Positions 1 through 9,061 of a stretch of 32,211 nucleotides of DNA are shown one piece after another; the first letter of the stretch is position 1, and each line of letters starts with the position of its first letter. Both the position numbers and the translations under genes were made by a program. The notes beneath the pieces are model-generated. The model worked only from the letters and a program-made list of their open reading frames with translations, searched no databases and was not told where the DNA came from. Origin of the DNA: JBBKWX01 sp037969175 (GTDB lineage: Bacteria; Bacteroidota; Bacteroidia; AKYH767-A; JBBKVM01); assembly GCA_037969175.1 (NCBI GenBank), contig JBBKWX010000197.1:1-32211 (forward strand). The letters are read 5' to 3'.

Positions 1-1781
1 GGTCCTGCACAAACCGTAGCACTGATATTAGCCGTAGGTTCTACGGGTAAGGCCTGAGTTGTGAAGTTGTAATATATCGTGTCGTTATCACGGAACTGAT
101 CATTCGCCAGAGAAGCATAAGCAACAATATCAAACATTCCACCCATGCTGGTATTTAAGTTTGCACTGATGATCAAAGTATCCGTTGAAGCTGTAAGTAA
201 ATTTCCTGTATAAGTAGCAGTATAGCTGGCAGTAACGCCACCTGTAACATCAACCGTTACCGGGATATTTGTTTGTGGATTAGTTCCAAGGTTCTTCAAA
301 ACAATGCGTATAAGCGTATTCATTGATCCACAATTTCCGCTTTGCGGATCAACCACAGCTACCATTCCGATATTGTCCGTAAGCGGAGTGAATTCGTCTG
401 CTCCGATATCCGGAGTTGTCAAATGGCGGGTGTCTCCATCAATATCAGTTGTGATGCCGGTGATAGTTTGACCTGCATTGTTCAACGTTGGAGCACTCAC
501 ATGAAGATCAGTGAGTGAATTGTAACCCGGATCAACATTTTTTGATGCATTATCATACGTTGAAGCAGTGATCCAAGCCGGCAGTGTCAAAACATCTGCA
601 TTGCTCCAATATCCCAGATTAGTTCCTGTGGTATACAGGTTATTATAGTTTGAAGCTGTTATGGCAAGCGGAGCTGAAACATAATAAGCATATCCACCAC
701 CGAAATTGGCCAGGATATTATTTCTGACATCCATTTTTTGAGAGGTTGTTCCAATTATTGTCAGACCTCTACCAGTTCCTGTATTACTGCTGTTTATGCT
801 GACATTGTTATAATAAATCCCTTGTAATTGACATGCCGTTATATACATTCCATATGCTGCATTTGCAGCTGCACCTACCTGAATGAAATTGTTCGAAACA
901 ATTCCTTCTGAATTAGCATCTCCAATACATGTAGTCATGTAGATCCCATATCCACCCAATTGACCTGTGATCTTATTCTTGCGAATCTGTAATCCACTGC
1001 TGGCATAGGTTAGATAGATCCCATAAAAAGTAGCATTTGTTGAATTGGTTGAAATTATATTACCGGAAATATTTGCATTCTGCGTATTTCCTAAATTAAT
1101 TGCTCTCCCATATTGATTAAGAAACATGTTATTGTTGATAGTCATGAATACTTCATGCTGAGTGGTAGAACCACCATAAGCATATACCCCGTATGAACCA
1201 TTTCTAACCACGTTATTCTGGAACGAGAAATTATTGTCAATAGAAGTCAAACCTGTAGCTGAATAAACAATACAGTTGTTGGTAGTACTAGTTGTGGCAA
1301 CCACTCCATTGAAGACACAATTTTGAATTGTGATATTATCGCTGCCATTTGTGAATTCGATGATCCTTGAATAAGCGGCTGTTCCACTTCTTTCGAAGGA
1401 CATTTTTCTGAATGTAACGAAATCACATCCATTCAATTTCAGCGCATAATTATTTGTGGCTGCTGCCTGAGATGCTAAGTTGAGAACTACAGATGTACTG
1501 TCACCATTCTCAGCCTGGAATAGAATATTATTTATAGATGAACTTCCGGTAATAACATCTAATTGCAATTGCTCGGAATAGATTCCCGGACGTATATTAA
1601 AAACGACAGGGCCGGATATACCCGCTAGGTTCAACGCTGCAATGGCATCTGTGAAAGTTGCATAGTCAGGCGATGCACCTCCAATAGTCTTAGTACCTGA
1701 GATCTGTGCGTATCCCGGACTGGCAATCAATAGTGCCAATAGTGAGATAACTAAGTAGTTACGAGTAAATTTCAATATCAT
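1..1781 (-). CDS. Secreted parallel beta-helix protein, partial (3' end beyond left edge)
   Basis: The reading frame is open from ATG at 1781 to the left edge, giving about 593 residues and no stop. It begins with a signal peptide (MILKFTRNYLVISLLALLIA, cleavage near GYA-Q). Residues about 30-400 are rich in N-N-x-(I/V) and G-I-Y steps (for example NNVVRNGSYGVYAY and SGNIISTNSTN), the usual look of right-handed parallel beta-helix repeats. A stretch near residue 420 (DIDGDTR..PDIGADEF) is the motif that often closes such helices in Bacteroidota. After it comes an Ig-like CARDB-type domain (VLKNLGTNPQTNIPVTV). Proteins of this build are normally exported by the type IX system and carry a C-terminal sorting domain; that end lies outside the window, so this is inference. 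It has its own promoter-like box and is probably separate from the kinase operon. Function is unknown; adhesin and polysaccharide-active protein are both possible. Confidence 0.85.
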   Translation of the reverse strand, partial: MILKFTRNYLVISLLALLIASPGYAQISGTKTIGGASPDYATFTDAIAALNLAGISGPVVFNIRPGIYSEQLQLDVITGSSSINNILFQAENGDSTSVVLNLASQAAATNNYALKLNGCDFVTFRKMSFERSGTAAYSRIIEFTNGSDNITIQNCVFNGVVATTSTTNNCIVYSATGLTSIDNNFSFQNNVVRNGSYGVYAYGGSTTQHEVFMTINNNMFLNQYGRAINLGNTQNANISGNIISTNSTNATFYGIYLTYASSGLQIRKNKITGQLGGYGIYMTTCIGDANSEGIVSNNFIQVGAAANAAYGMYITACQLQGIYYNNVSINSSNTGTGRGLTIIGTTSQKMDVRNNILANFGGGYAYYVSAPLAITASNYNNLYTTGTNLGYWSNADVLTLPAWITASTYDNASKNVDPGYNSLTDLHVSAPTLNNAGQTITGITTDIDGDTRHLTTPDIGADEFTPLTDNIGMVAVVDPQSGNCGSMNTLIRIVLKNLGTNPQTNIPVTVDVTGGVTASYTATYTGNLLTASTDTLIISANLNTSMGGMFDIVAYASLANDQFRDNDTIYYNFTTQALPVEPTANISATVCAG

Positions 1782-1805
1782 GTATTTGTTGTTTTTAAAG
1801 GAGGT

Positions 1806-1813
1806 CAAATATA
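1806..1813 (-). promoter_or_regulatory. Promoter -7 box for the beta-helix gene
   Basis: On the minus strand the sequence reads TATATTTG, an exact match to the Bacteroidota -7 consensus TAnnTTTG, 24 nt before the ATG at 1781. No perfect TTTG lies 19-20 bp upstream. The region instead holds the interrupted palindrome GTTTCAGAAAC, which overlaps the -33 position. Confidence 0.5.
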
Positions 1814-1873
1814 GTCAAATCATTGTTTCAGAAACGTCTATTAATGTTTGAAAAACTGTTTATTCTTACTGAA

Positions 1874-3211
1874 TTATACGGATTCAGAACCGGTCCATAT
1901 CAAGTTGAAAGAAGTACCCTGATCTGATTCTGAACTCACATCGATTTCAATATCATGAAAATCAGCAATGGTTTTAACTATGGGTAATCCCAATCCATAA
2001 CCTTCACCTTGTTGTTTTTCAAAACGCTTGAATCTATCAAAAATATGTGGAAGGTGTTGTTGAGAAATACCATGCCCAGTGTCTTCAATGCTTAAAACGT
2101 AACGGTCATGTCCCAAATGATCTAAAGTAAGAATGATCTTCCCAGCCTGTTTATTATACTTGATCGCGTTACTCACGATATTGAATATCATAGTAAACAG
2201 TAAACTTTTATTTCCCAAGATCTTACAATCCGGATCATTCCATTGTTTAACTATTTCTATTTCTTTCTCTGTGGTTCTCTCTTCAATCTCAGTTAAAACT
2301 TCTTCACATACGGCTACTATGGAAACCTGCTCGTCTTTCAGATATTGCTTATTTTCAATTCTGGAAATCAGTAATAATACCCGAATCGTTTTGCTCATGC
2401 GGTCCAAGGTTTTCAAAGAATCCACGAGTTTTATACTTTTCTCTTCGGGAAAACCGGGATCTGCAACCAAATTCTCCAATCGGGATCTTAATAATGAAAT
2501 AGGGGTGAGCAGCTCATGAGAAACATTTGCGATGAATTCCTTTTCGATCAAAAAGGCATCCCTGACTCTTCCTAGCATATCATCTATGCTTTTGTTCAGG
2601 TATTCAAATTCATCAGTACCGGAACGTATCTGTTCAGGAACAAAGTTGATAGGATGTTCATCAGGCTTTAGTTTCCTGTTGATGATGGCATGAAATGGTC
2701 TGAGTAGAATATTTGCAAATAAAGTGTCGGCAGTAATGGAGAGCAAGATCACAATGATCGTGAGCCAAAATGTAAATTCCCGGATACTCCGGTCAAGTTC
2801 TTCTATAGCACTCAAGCCTTCACCGATCTTGAGAATATAAAGTTGGTTATCAAACAAAAATGCTTGTTTTAAAACCCTATGCTCAAAAATCTCCTCATCA
2901 ATGGAAATGAACTCATCCCCGAAATCAGGTTTTGGTCCATAGGAACCATTATCCTGAATAGGTTCTATACTTACAAATTCTTCCTTGAGAATATTATAAC
3001 TTTCAAAACTGCAATCTTGTTCAAGAATAATTTCATTAATACCACCTCGTTCAACCATCTTAAAGACCCGGTCAGCTCTTGCTGTAAGTCTTTTATCAAT
3101 GTGATCGTAAACCACATTGCTTATCACCAATGGCAATATCGCACCTATTGAAACGATGATGATGATCTTGGAGATCCCATTATACAATGCTAATTTGGTG
3201 GTGAGTTTCAT
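1874..3211 (-). CDS. Two-component sensor histidine kinase
   Basis: This 445-residue inner-membrane kinase has two membrane segments (about 12-34 and 147-168) around a periplasmic domain of about 110 residues. I do not recognise that sensor domain, and the signal is unknown. A HAMP-like linker follows (about 170-220). The HisKA phosphoacceptor is H232 in SHELLTP; the family more often has SHELRTP. The ATP-binding domain shows the N box (NIVSNAIKYN), G1 (DTGHGI), F box (IFDRF) and G2 (GYGLGLPI). The gene begins directly after the stop of the response regulator, with no intervening base, so the two are translationally coupled and form a cognate pair. It is the last gene of the minus-strand run that starts at the transketolase gene. 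Confidence 0.93.
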   Translation of the reverse strand: MKLTTKLALYNGISKIIIIVSIGAILPLVISNVVYDHIDKRLTARADRVFKMVERGGINEIILEQDCSFESYNILKEEFVSIEPIQDNGSYGPKPDFGDEFISIDEEIFEHRVLKQAFLFDNQLYILKIGEGLSAIEELDRSIREFTFWLTIIVILLSITADTLFANILLRPFHAIINRKLKPDEHPINFVPEQIRSGTDEFEYLNKSIDDMLGRVRDAFLIEKEFIANVSHELLTPISLLRSRLENLVADPGFPEEKSIKLVDSLKTLDRMSKTIRVLLLISRIENKQYLKDEQVSIVAVCEEVLTEIEERTTEKEIEIVKQWNDPDCKILGNKSLLFTMIFNIVSNAIKYNKQAGKIILTLDHLGHDRYVLSIEDTGHGISQQHLPHIFDRFKRFEKQQGEGYGLGLPIVKTIADFHDIEIDVSSESDQGTSFNLIWTGSESV

Positions 3212-3886
3212 TTATTTTCTTGCTCTGTATCCTATTCCCCGCACCGTTTCTATCCAATCAACAGGCGCTGCAACACTCATTTTTTTTCGGATGTTCTTAA
3301 TATGAACATCGATGTAATTACTGTCATTGTCTTCCTCTAAAAGATCTCCCCAAATATGTTCCGTCAGTTGAACCCGGGTGAGCACTCTATTTTTATTCAA
3401 GATCAAATAATGTAACAGATCAAATTCTTTTTTGGTCAGGTTGATCTCATTTCTATCATGACTAAGTGTTCGATTTTGGATGTCTAGCTCAAAATCATGA
3501 AACTGGATCGTATTATTTTGTAATCCATGTTTTCTTCTGGTGATAGCTTGCATTCTGCTTTGCAATTCGATGAGTGAAAATGGCTTTGGCAAATAATCAT
3601 CCGCACCCATATCCAAACCTTTTACCCGATCATCTATTGCACCCCGTGCAGTAAGAATGATAAAGGCAGATGGGATGTTATTTTTTTTAGCTTCTTCAAG
3701 AATCGTGAACCCATCCGTATCAGGCAATCCCAGATCCAGCAAAACAAAATCATATTCATTGACAAATATTTTCTCAGATGCTGACATTCCGTTGGTTGCA
3801 ATATCGCATTGATATCCCTGACCGGTCAGGAATTCTTTTATTTCTAATGCAAGATCTTTTTCATCTTCAACAATCAATGTATTCAT
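3212..3886 (-). CDS. OmpR/PhoB-family response regulator
   Basis: DNA-binding response regulator of 224 residues. The receiver domain starts at the N-terminus (MNTLIVEDE, acidic pair E-D). The phosphoacceptor is the Asp of LLDLGLPD (residue 51 with this start). The switch Thr lies in ILTAR and the conserved Lys in LPKPF. The C-terminal winged helix is typical of OmpR (LTKKEFDLLHYLILN, VLTRVQLTEHIWG, IDVHIKNIRKKM, ETVRGIGYR). I chose ATG 3886 over ATG 3904: the latter adds MNYLEL and overlaps the aminotransferase by 14 nt, while 3886 gives the usual receiver start and a 4-nt gap. It is phosphorylated by the kinase encoded immediately downstream; the target genes cannot be told from the sequence. 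Confidence 0.93.
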   Translation of the reverse strand: MNTLIVEDEKDLALEIKEFLTGQGYQCDIATNGMSASEKIFVNEYDFVLLDLGLPDTDGFTILEEAKKNNIPSAFIILTARGAIDDRVKGLDMGADDYLPKPFSLIELQSRMQAITRRKHGLQNNTIQFHDFELDIQNRTLSHDRNEINLTKKEFDLLHYLILNKNRVLTRVQLTEHIWGDLLEEDNDSNYIDVHIKNIRKKMSVAAPVDWIETVRGIGYRARK

Positions 3887-3890
3887 AAGC

Positions 3891-5078
3891 TCAAGATAAT
3901 TCATTTAAGCATTCGAGAATGATCCCGCATGCATGATCCAATTCTTCTTCCGTAATAATTAATGGTGGTGCTATTCGCAAACAGTTTGCAGCGAAAAGAA
4001 ACCAATCTGTTAATAATCCTTTGTCGAGACAAGATCGGATAATAGTTCGACATTCTTCTTCACTGGATAACTCCATTGCAAGCAACAATGCTTTACCTTT
4101 TAAGGAAACGATCTTGGGATGCTTAAGTTTTGCTCTGATAAATTTTTCTGATGATAGTCCACGCTCCCATAATTTATCATTTACTATCACGTCGAGATTG
4201 GCTTTTGCTGCTGCACAACTTAAAGGATGACCACCGAAAGTCGTAATGTGCCCGAGTACAGGATCTAGTGTCAAACTAGCCATGATCTCTTTTGAAGAGA
4301 TGAATGCACCCAAAGGCAAACCGCCTCCAAATCCCTTTGCCAAAAGCAAAATGTCAGGTATAACTCCACTTTGCTCAAAGGCGAATAAAGTTCCTGTTCT
4401 GCCCATTCCTGTCTGAATCTCATCAAAGATCAACAGTGTTCCTGTCTCTTTGCATCTATCTGAAATGGCTTTCAAATAGCCTTCCACTGGAATGATCGCA
4501 CCAGCTTCACCTTGTACAGGCTCTATGATAACCGCAGCTGTCTCATTTGTTATTTTGCTGATATCTTCAAACCAATTGTATCGAATAATCCTGGAACCCG
4601 GCACCAGTGGCCGAAATGCAGACTTAAAATATTCTGAGCCCATGATACTCAATGCACCTGCCGTGCTTCCATGATATGAATTTTCGAAAGAGATAAGTTC
4701 TGCTCTTCCTGTATATCTTTTAGCTAGTTTCAAAGCACCTTCTACAGCTTCTGCACCTGAATTAACAAAGTAAACAGATGAGAGTGAAGAGGGGAGCAGG
4801 TCAGTAATAGCTTTAGCAAGTTCCACCTGTGGCCCTTGAACAAGCTCACCATAAACCATGAGATATAAATATTTATCAAGCTGAGAATGGATGGCTTTCA
4901 ATACCTGATCATGCCTGTGACCGGTGTTACTTACTGAAATTCCGGAAATCAGATCAAGATATTTTTTTCCATCCTTACCATACATCCATACTCCTTTTGC
5001 ACTTTCGATCTCAAGAGCCATAGGCTCAGGGCTGGTTTGTGCAACATGGTTTAAAAACAAATGCCGGGTGTTTATCAT
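3891..5078 (-). CDS. Class III PLP-dependent aminotransferase
   Basis: Cytoplasmic fold-type I aminotransferase of 395 residues, in the acetylornithine/ornithine/4-aminobutyrate group. Visible hallmarks are the phosphate-binding NSGAEAVEGALKLA (from 106), the ring-stacking region SYHGST (about 134-139), EPVQGE (186-191), the cofactor Asp in FDEIQTGMGRTG (D219) and the Schiff-base lysine K248 in LLAKGFGGGLPLGA. TTFGGHPLSCAAA completes the active site. The exact amino donor cannot be decided from these motifs. No arginine, GABA or lysine pathway genes are nearby, so I leave the symbol empty. It lies between the sigma-factor module and the two-component genes, 52 nt after the former and 4 nt before the regulator, so it is probably co-transcribed with both. 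Confidence 0.9.
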   Translation of the reverse strand: MINTRHLFLNHVAQTSPEPMALEIESAKGVWMYGKDGKKYLDLISGISVSNTGHRHDQVLKAIHSQLDKYLYLMVYGELVQGPQVELAKAITDLLPSSLSSVYFVNSGAEAVEGALKLAKRYTGRAELISFENSYHGSTAGALSIMGSEYFKSAFRPLVPGSRIIRYNWFEDISKITNETAAVIIEPVQGEAGAIIPVEGYLKAISDRCKETGTLLIFDEIQTGMGRTGTLFAFEQSGVIPDILLLAKGFGGGLPLGAFISSKEIMASLTLDPVLGHITTFGGHPLSCAAAKANLDVIVNDKLWERGLSSEKFIRAKLKHPKIVSLKGKALLLAMELSSEEECRTIIRSCLDKGLLTDWFLFAANCLRIAPPLIITEEELDHACGIILECLNELS

Positions 5079-5130
5079 CCTGCAAATTTAGGATAAGATA
5101 AACATCCGGCATTGATCAACCTTAAATAAA

Positions 5131-5601
5131 TTATCTCTTGCCCGGAGGACCTTGCCTGTCCTGTAGCCTTTTCAATAACTCCCGTTTAAAATCTTCTTCT
5201 GTCTTATAAAGCAGAGCTACTTTTCTGATAGGTAATACGGATTTGAATTGGCTGTTATATTTTTTCATCAGATCCAGATCATTTTGTCTGAATTGAATTT
5301 CACTGTCAACGAATTTTTCAATATCCTTATCACTCATTCCTTCAAAACCGGCCCTCATCTTTTTCCGTTGTTCTCTTTGAGCGCTTCTTAAGACCTTTAA
5401 TTCGCCTTGATATTTATCATATACCGGCCAAAAAGCTTTTGTTTCTTCTGGGCTGAGTCCCAGTTTTTCGGTAAAGAATGCGATCCTGTAACTCTCTAGT
5501 TTAGAGTCGTCCATATCTCTTCCGGATCCCTTTTGAGCCTGTATTCCAAAGGGAATGATCAATAAGATGATCAGGTTAAAAAGTGTAGATTTCATTTTCA
5601 T
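5131..5601 (-). CDS. Small periplasmic protein of an ECF sigma module
   Basis: A 156-residue secreted protein: signal peptide (LFNLIILLIIPFGIQAQ), then a charged alpha-helical body with the segment EKLGLSPEETKAFWPVYDKYQGELK and many Lys, Arg, Glu and Gln residues. It resembles the Spy/CpxP-like helical family; in Bacteroidota, proteins of this look that sit after an ECF sigma gene are commonly labelled 'sensor of ECF-type sigma factor'. Its ATG overlaps the TGA of the preceding anti-sigma-like gene (ATGA), which indicates translational coupling. A periplasmic sensing or chaperone role for the sigma/anti-sigma pair is inferred from this arrangement. An internal ATG at 5595 is a possible alternative start. 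Confidence 0.8.
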   Translation of the reverse strand: MKMKSTLFNLIILLIIPFGIQAQKGSGRDMDDSKLESYRIAFFTEKLGLSPEETKAFWPVYDKYQGELKVLRSAQREQRKKMRAGFEGMSDKDIEKFVDSEIQFRQNDLDLMKKYNSQFKSVLPIRKVALLYKTEEDFKRELLKRLQDRQGPPGKR

Positions 5602-6083
5602 AATTCATTCATAATAAGGTTTACATCCATCTTGTGATCTATTAAATATTGTTCTGCCTCATTGAAAAAGACTGCTTCTTCTGTAAGGTTTGCCTGTTCG
5701 GGCGTTGCAGAGAAATAAGACTCCAATAAGAGATCTTCATTCATATCAATATAGATACCTGAGTTGATCAATTCTTCCTGACTAATCTGCGGAATACTGA
5801 CTGAATTTTCTTGTACAGGTTTTTTTGTCAATAATAACAAGGTGATCGCTGCTAATGCAAGACCTATCGGAACAGATACCTGAGGTCTTTTAAGTCTATT
5901 CAAAACAGAATTGAAAACGGATTTATTTTTTGTTTGAATACGGGTCAAAATTTCATCTTCCATTTTCTCAAAATACCCCGTGGGCACTTGATACGACTCT
6001 GCTTTATTCCGGATGGAATTTAAAGTAGAAGAAAGTTGAGGATCTTCATCCTGCAAATCTTTTATGTCTTTATTGGTATTCAT
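5598..6083 (-). CDS. Single-pass membrane protein, putative anti-sigma factor
   Basis: A 161-residue protein with a soluble N-terminal part, one hydrophobic segment (about 70-86, VSVPIGLALAAITLLLL) followed by KK, and a C-terminal domain of about 75 residues. The N-terminal half holds YQVPTGYFEKMEDEIL, a VPxGYFE motif seen in Bacteroidota proteins encoded directly after ECF sigma genes. It lacks the HxxxCxxC of zinc anti-sigma factors. The assignment rests on position (31 nt after the sigma gene, overlapping the periplasmic-protein gene by 4 nt), size and one-TM topology, not on a recognised domain. If correct, the N-terminus would hold the sigma factor at the inner membrane and the C-terminus would receive the envelope signal. 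Confidence 0.7.
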   Translation of the reverse strand: MNTNKDIKDLQDEDPQLSSTLNSIRNKAESYQVPTGYFEKMEDEILTRIQTKNKSVFNSVLNRLKRPQVSVPIGLALAAITLLLLTKKPVQENSVSIPQISQEELINSGIYIDMNEDLLLESYFSATPEQANLTEEAVFFNEAEQYLIDHKMDVNLIMNEL

Positions 6084-6114
6084 TTCTGTTATGACTAAAT
6101 AATCAAGTTAAGGT

Positions 6115-6663
6115 TTAATCTTCAGATAATTCTTGTTCTATTTTTTTTACTGCGTGATGATATGAAGCCTTTAGTGCGCCAACGGTAACACCGAGGATCG
6201 CAGACATATCTTCATACTTCATTTCATCATAATATTTCATGTTAAACACCATGCGCTGTCGTTCAGGAAGCTTAATTACAGCTTTGTCAAGTGCTTTTCG
6301 GATTTCATCACCGGAATAGAGTGGATCTGTATCAATTAGATTGCTCAGCTCTGATTCTACATCATGTATGGGTAAAAAAAATCTTCTCTTTTTCTTTTTC
6401 AGAAATGACAAGGCTTCATTGGATGCGATTCTGTATAGCCAGGTAAAAATTGCTGAATCTCCCCGAAAACCATCTAAATGATCCCATGCTTTGATAAAAC
6501 AATTCTGTACCACATCATCTGTATCTTCGTGATCGACAAGCATTCTCCGCACATGCCAATATACCTTTTCGCGGTATTTTCGCATGATGGTATTAAAAGC
6601 AAGATGTTTGCTTTCTTCTTTCGAAAATAGATCGAGGAGTTCTTTGTCTGAATATTCACTCAT
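6115..6663 (-). CDS. RNA polymerase ECF sigma factor (sigma-70 family)
   Basis: A 182-residue ECF sigma factor. Region 2 runs from about 23 to 92 (FNTIMRKYREKVYWHVRRML, DTDDVVQNCFIKAW, AIFTWLYRIASNEAL). Region 4 runs from about 125 to 175 (LPERQRMVFNMKYYDEMKYE, then helix-turn-helix SAILGVTVGALKASYHHAVKKI). ATG 6663 is preferred to the upstream TTG at 6672: it gives MSEYSDKELL and leaves an AGGAG at 11 nt, whereas the TTG would sit against that ribosome-binding site. It follows the transketolase C gene by 33 nt and leads the sigma / anti-sigma / periplasmic protein trio. Promoter specificity cannot be read from the sequence; autoregulation is possible but no second promoter was identified. 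Confidence 0.93.
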   Translation of the reverse strand: MSEYSDKELLDLFSKEESKHLAFNTIMRKYREKVYWHVRRMLVDHEDTDDVVQNCFIKAWDHLDGFRGDSAIFTWLYRIASNEALSFLKKKKRRFFLPIHDVESELSNLIDTDPLYSGDEIRKALDKAVIKLPERQRMVFNMKYYDEMKYEDMSAILGVTVGALKASYHHAVKKIEQELSED

Positions 6664-6696
6664 ACATATCAATCTCCTGAAATAAAGAAGATCTGA

Positions 6697-7662
6697 TTAA
6701 TGATTTGCTCGCTTACGACGTACTGCTTCTTTTGCTGCAGCTACAATATCCGGTGTATCCAGGCCATACTTTTTCATCAACTGATCCGGTGTTCCGCTTT
6801 CTCCAAAACTGTCTTTAACAGCAACGAATTCCTGCGGTGAGGGATAATGACGGGAAAGTGTTTGTGCGATCGCGTCTCCAAGTCCTCCATTCATTTGGTG
6901 TTCTTCAGCAGATACTGCACAGCCTGTCTTCCTGACAGAAGCTATGACTGCTTCTTCATCCAAAGGTTTAATCGTATGAATATTGATCAATTCAGCATCG
7001 ATACCTTCTGCACTTAAAATATCTATGGCCTCAACAGCCTTCCAGACCAGATGGCCGGTTGCGAAAATACTGACGTCAGCACCGGATTTCATATGCAATG
7101 CTTTACCAATGACAAATTCCTGATTTGGGTCAGTGAATACAGGTACAGCAGGACGGCCAAAGCGGAGATAAACCGGTCCGTGATATTTTGCTATAGCTAT
7201 GGTTGCAGCTTTTGTTTGATTATAATCACATGGATTGATCACTACCATTCCGGGTAACATGCGCATCATGCCTATATCTTCAAGGATCTGATGGGTAGCA
7301 CCATCTTCTCCCAATGTAACTCCGGCATGTGAAGCACAGATCTTAACATTCTTATGGCTATATGCGATGGATTGTCTGATTTGATCATAAACCCGACCAG
7401 TACTGAAGTTTGCAAAAGTTCCTGTGAAAGGAATTTTTCCTCCAATTGTCAATCCTGCTGCAATCCCCATCATATTGGCTTCTGCAATTCCTATTTGAAA
7501 AAACCGATCAGGAAATTCCTTCAGAAAAGCATCCATCTTCAATGATCCTGTCAGGTCAGCACATAAGGCAACCACATCGGGATTAGATCTTCCAAGTTCA
7601 AGTAATCCTGCTCCAAATCCGGAACGTGTATCTTTCTTCTCGGTATAGGTAAATAAGGCCAT
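6697..7662 (-). CDS. Transketolase, C-terminal subunit
   Basis: A 321-residue subunit with the pyrimidine-binding and C-terminal domains of transketolase, as found in split enzymes. It shows FFQIGIAEANMMGIAAGL (E61 is the expected thiamine-activating Glu), SHAGVTLGEDGATHQILEDI, the Arg in VYLRFGRPAVPV, and a C-terminal domain beginning GADVSIFATGHLVWKA. With the N-terminal subunit encoded at 9062-9910 it should form the enzyme that moves two-carbon units between sugar phosphates in the non-oxidative pentose phosphate pathway. The ATG lies 1 nt after the stop of the VWA gene, so translation is probably coupled to that gene instead of directly to its partner subunit. A dihydroxyacetone-synthase or apulose-type use of split transketolases is known, but nothing here points to it. 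Confidence 0.92.
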   Translation of the reverse strand: MALFTYTEKKDTRSGFGAGLLELGRSNPDVVALCADLTGSLKMDAFLKEFPDRFFQIGIAEANMMGIAAGLTIGGKIPFTGTFANFSTGRVYDQIRQSIAYSHKNVKICASHAGVTLGEDGATHQILEDIGMMRMLPGMVVINPCDYNQTKAATIAIAKYHGPVYLRFGRPAVPVFTDPNQEFVIGKALHMKSGADVSIFATGHLVWKAVEAIDILSAEGIDAELINIHTIKPLDEEAVIASVRKTGCAVSAEEHQMNGGLGDAIAQTLSRHYPSPQEFVAVKDSFGESGTPDQLMKKYGLDTPDIVAAAKEAVRRKRANH

Positions 7663-7663
7663 A

Positions 7664-9055
7664 TTAATTGATGTTAACGATGATAGAGCTTCCTGAAATT
7701 ATTTTAAAACCTTTATCAATGGTGTATGCTGTTTCTCTTGAATTTTTTGGACGATACATGACTCTGTATGTTCCGGGTAGTAATACAAAAGTTTCTCTCA
7801 AACTTGATTCACTTAGATTGCAAACCAGGGTAAGTTTGTTTTTCTCTTCCTGATAAATTGCTCCATAACCGGAGGCATTGGAAGTAAGGGTCACCATTCC
7901 CGGTTTTGGGATTTGGACGGATGTTGTTTTGCTTTGAGATATATCTACATCCTTGATGATTAGTCTCGGCAGACTCAAAACTTCAAGATCGTATTTACCG
8001 ATAATATATTTTGTTGTAGTATTAAATTTCTGAACATGTAAGGTTTGCATTTCACCGGATTTACGGATGATACATGGAAGATCTTTATAATCACTCAAAG
8101 CTTCAAATTTCAGTTCCAGAAATCCTTGCGGAACATCAACAGCAATGATATTATGTTTCCCGGGATTCAATTTGATATTTGTCTTGGTAACCGGTGGGAT
8201 TGTATGTATTACAAGATCATAAGCTGATATGGGATCTATGCTTAAGGTATCCGGATTACCTCTGGAATTTAATGTATGGATGTAATTATAATTTATGGCT
8301 CCTGAAAAATTATCATAAAATGTCATACCAACATTTGTTTCAGTTGGTTTTAAATAGATATCCAACAAATTCACCTGAGCTGATGTTGAATTGAGTGCCT
8401 GTGAAATTACAATGTTCAATACATTTCTGAATGTCACTTCATTGGATGCATCATAGAAATTACCTACACACTCGAAGCTCTTCATATAGCTTTCATCCAT
8501 ACCCATACCGATCACAAAAGGCTTTAGAATTATACCTTTTCTTTGAAGGGCAAGAGATACGGCACAAGGATCACCACTACATTCTTCAATACCATCGGTA
8601 ATAAGAATGATAATATTTCTTGAAGGAGTTTTCGGGAAATCATTTGCGCATTCTTCCAGAGAAGCCGCGATGGGAGTTGTTCCTTTAGGTTGTAATTCTG
8701 AAAGTTTCCTTTTGATCAATGCAATATTATTTTTCGAAAAAGGAACTTCGAGGCGAGTGTCGTCACAATCCTGAGGTGGATATCTTTTTTGATGTCCATA
8801 CACCCGGAAAGCAATTTCAATATTTTCAACTTTATTCAGACTATCTAATAATTCAGATAAAAGTTTTTTGGCAATATCTATTTTGGCACCACTTTGCCAT
8901 TGACCATACATGCTTTGAGAAGCATCGAATAAAAATAAGATCCTGGTAAGTGGAACTTTCTTTTCAGGAGCAGGCTGCGAATTAACTTGTCCGGCGAAAG
9001 CCAGAAATAGCAAACTCAGGAAAATAGAAATACAAAAAGAAGATCTTATTCTCAT
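7664..9055 (-). CDS. Secreted von Willebrand factor A domain protein
   Basis: A 463-residue exported protein. The signal peptide is about 1-26 (FCISIFLSLLFLAFAGQVNS). A VWA domain at about 36-215 has a complete metal site: DASQS (D44, S46, S48), Thr in PKGTTPI (126/127) and Asp in ITDGIEEC (D154). Paired cysteines in ITDGIEECSGDPC and SFECVG suggest disulphides in the periplasm or outside. Residues about 225-463 look like beta-sandwich repeats, with lines such as LNPGKHNIIAVDVPQG, KYDLEVLSLPRLII and LLPGTYRVMYRP. No sorting domain or lipobox is seen. It lies between the two transketolase halves, 6 nt after one and 1 nt before the other. The ligand is unknown, and a functional tie to transketolase is not evident. 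Confidence 0.87.
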   Translation of the reverse strand: MRIRSSFCISIFLSLLFLAFAGQVNSQPAPEKKVPLTRILFLFDASQSMYGQWQSGAKIDIAKKLLSELLDSLNKVENIEIAFRVYGHQKRYPPQDCDDTRLEVPFSKNNIALIKRKLSELQPKGTTPIAASLEECANDFPKTPSRNIIILITDGIEECSGDPCAVSLALQRKGIILKPFVIGMGMDESYMKSFECVGNFYDASNEVTFRNVLNIVISQALNSTSAQVNLLDIYLKPTETNVGMTFYDNFSGAINYNYIHTLNSRGNPDTLSIDPISAYDLVIHTIPPVTKTNIKLNPGKHNIIAVDVPQGFLELKFEALSDYKDLPCIIRKSGEMQTLHVQKFNTTTKYIIGKYDLEVLSLPRLIIKDVDISQSKTTSVQIPKPGMVTLTSNASGYGAIYQEEKNKLTLVCNLSESSLRETFVLLPGTYRVMYRPKNSRETAYTIDKGFKIISGSSIIVNIN

Positions 9056-9061
9056 AAAGGA

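Noticed and set aside
1797..1805. AAAGGAGGT as a Shine-Dalgarno sequence
   Set aside because: It lies on the plus strand, where no gene starts; the nearby gene is on the minus strand, for which it reads ACCTCCTTT.
8194..8394. Plus-strand reading frames opposite the VWA gene
   Set aside because: They are shadows of a well-supported gene with signal peptide and complete metal site; no promoter or family features.
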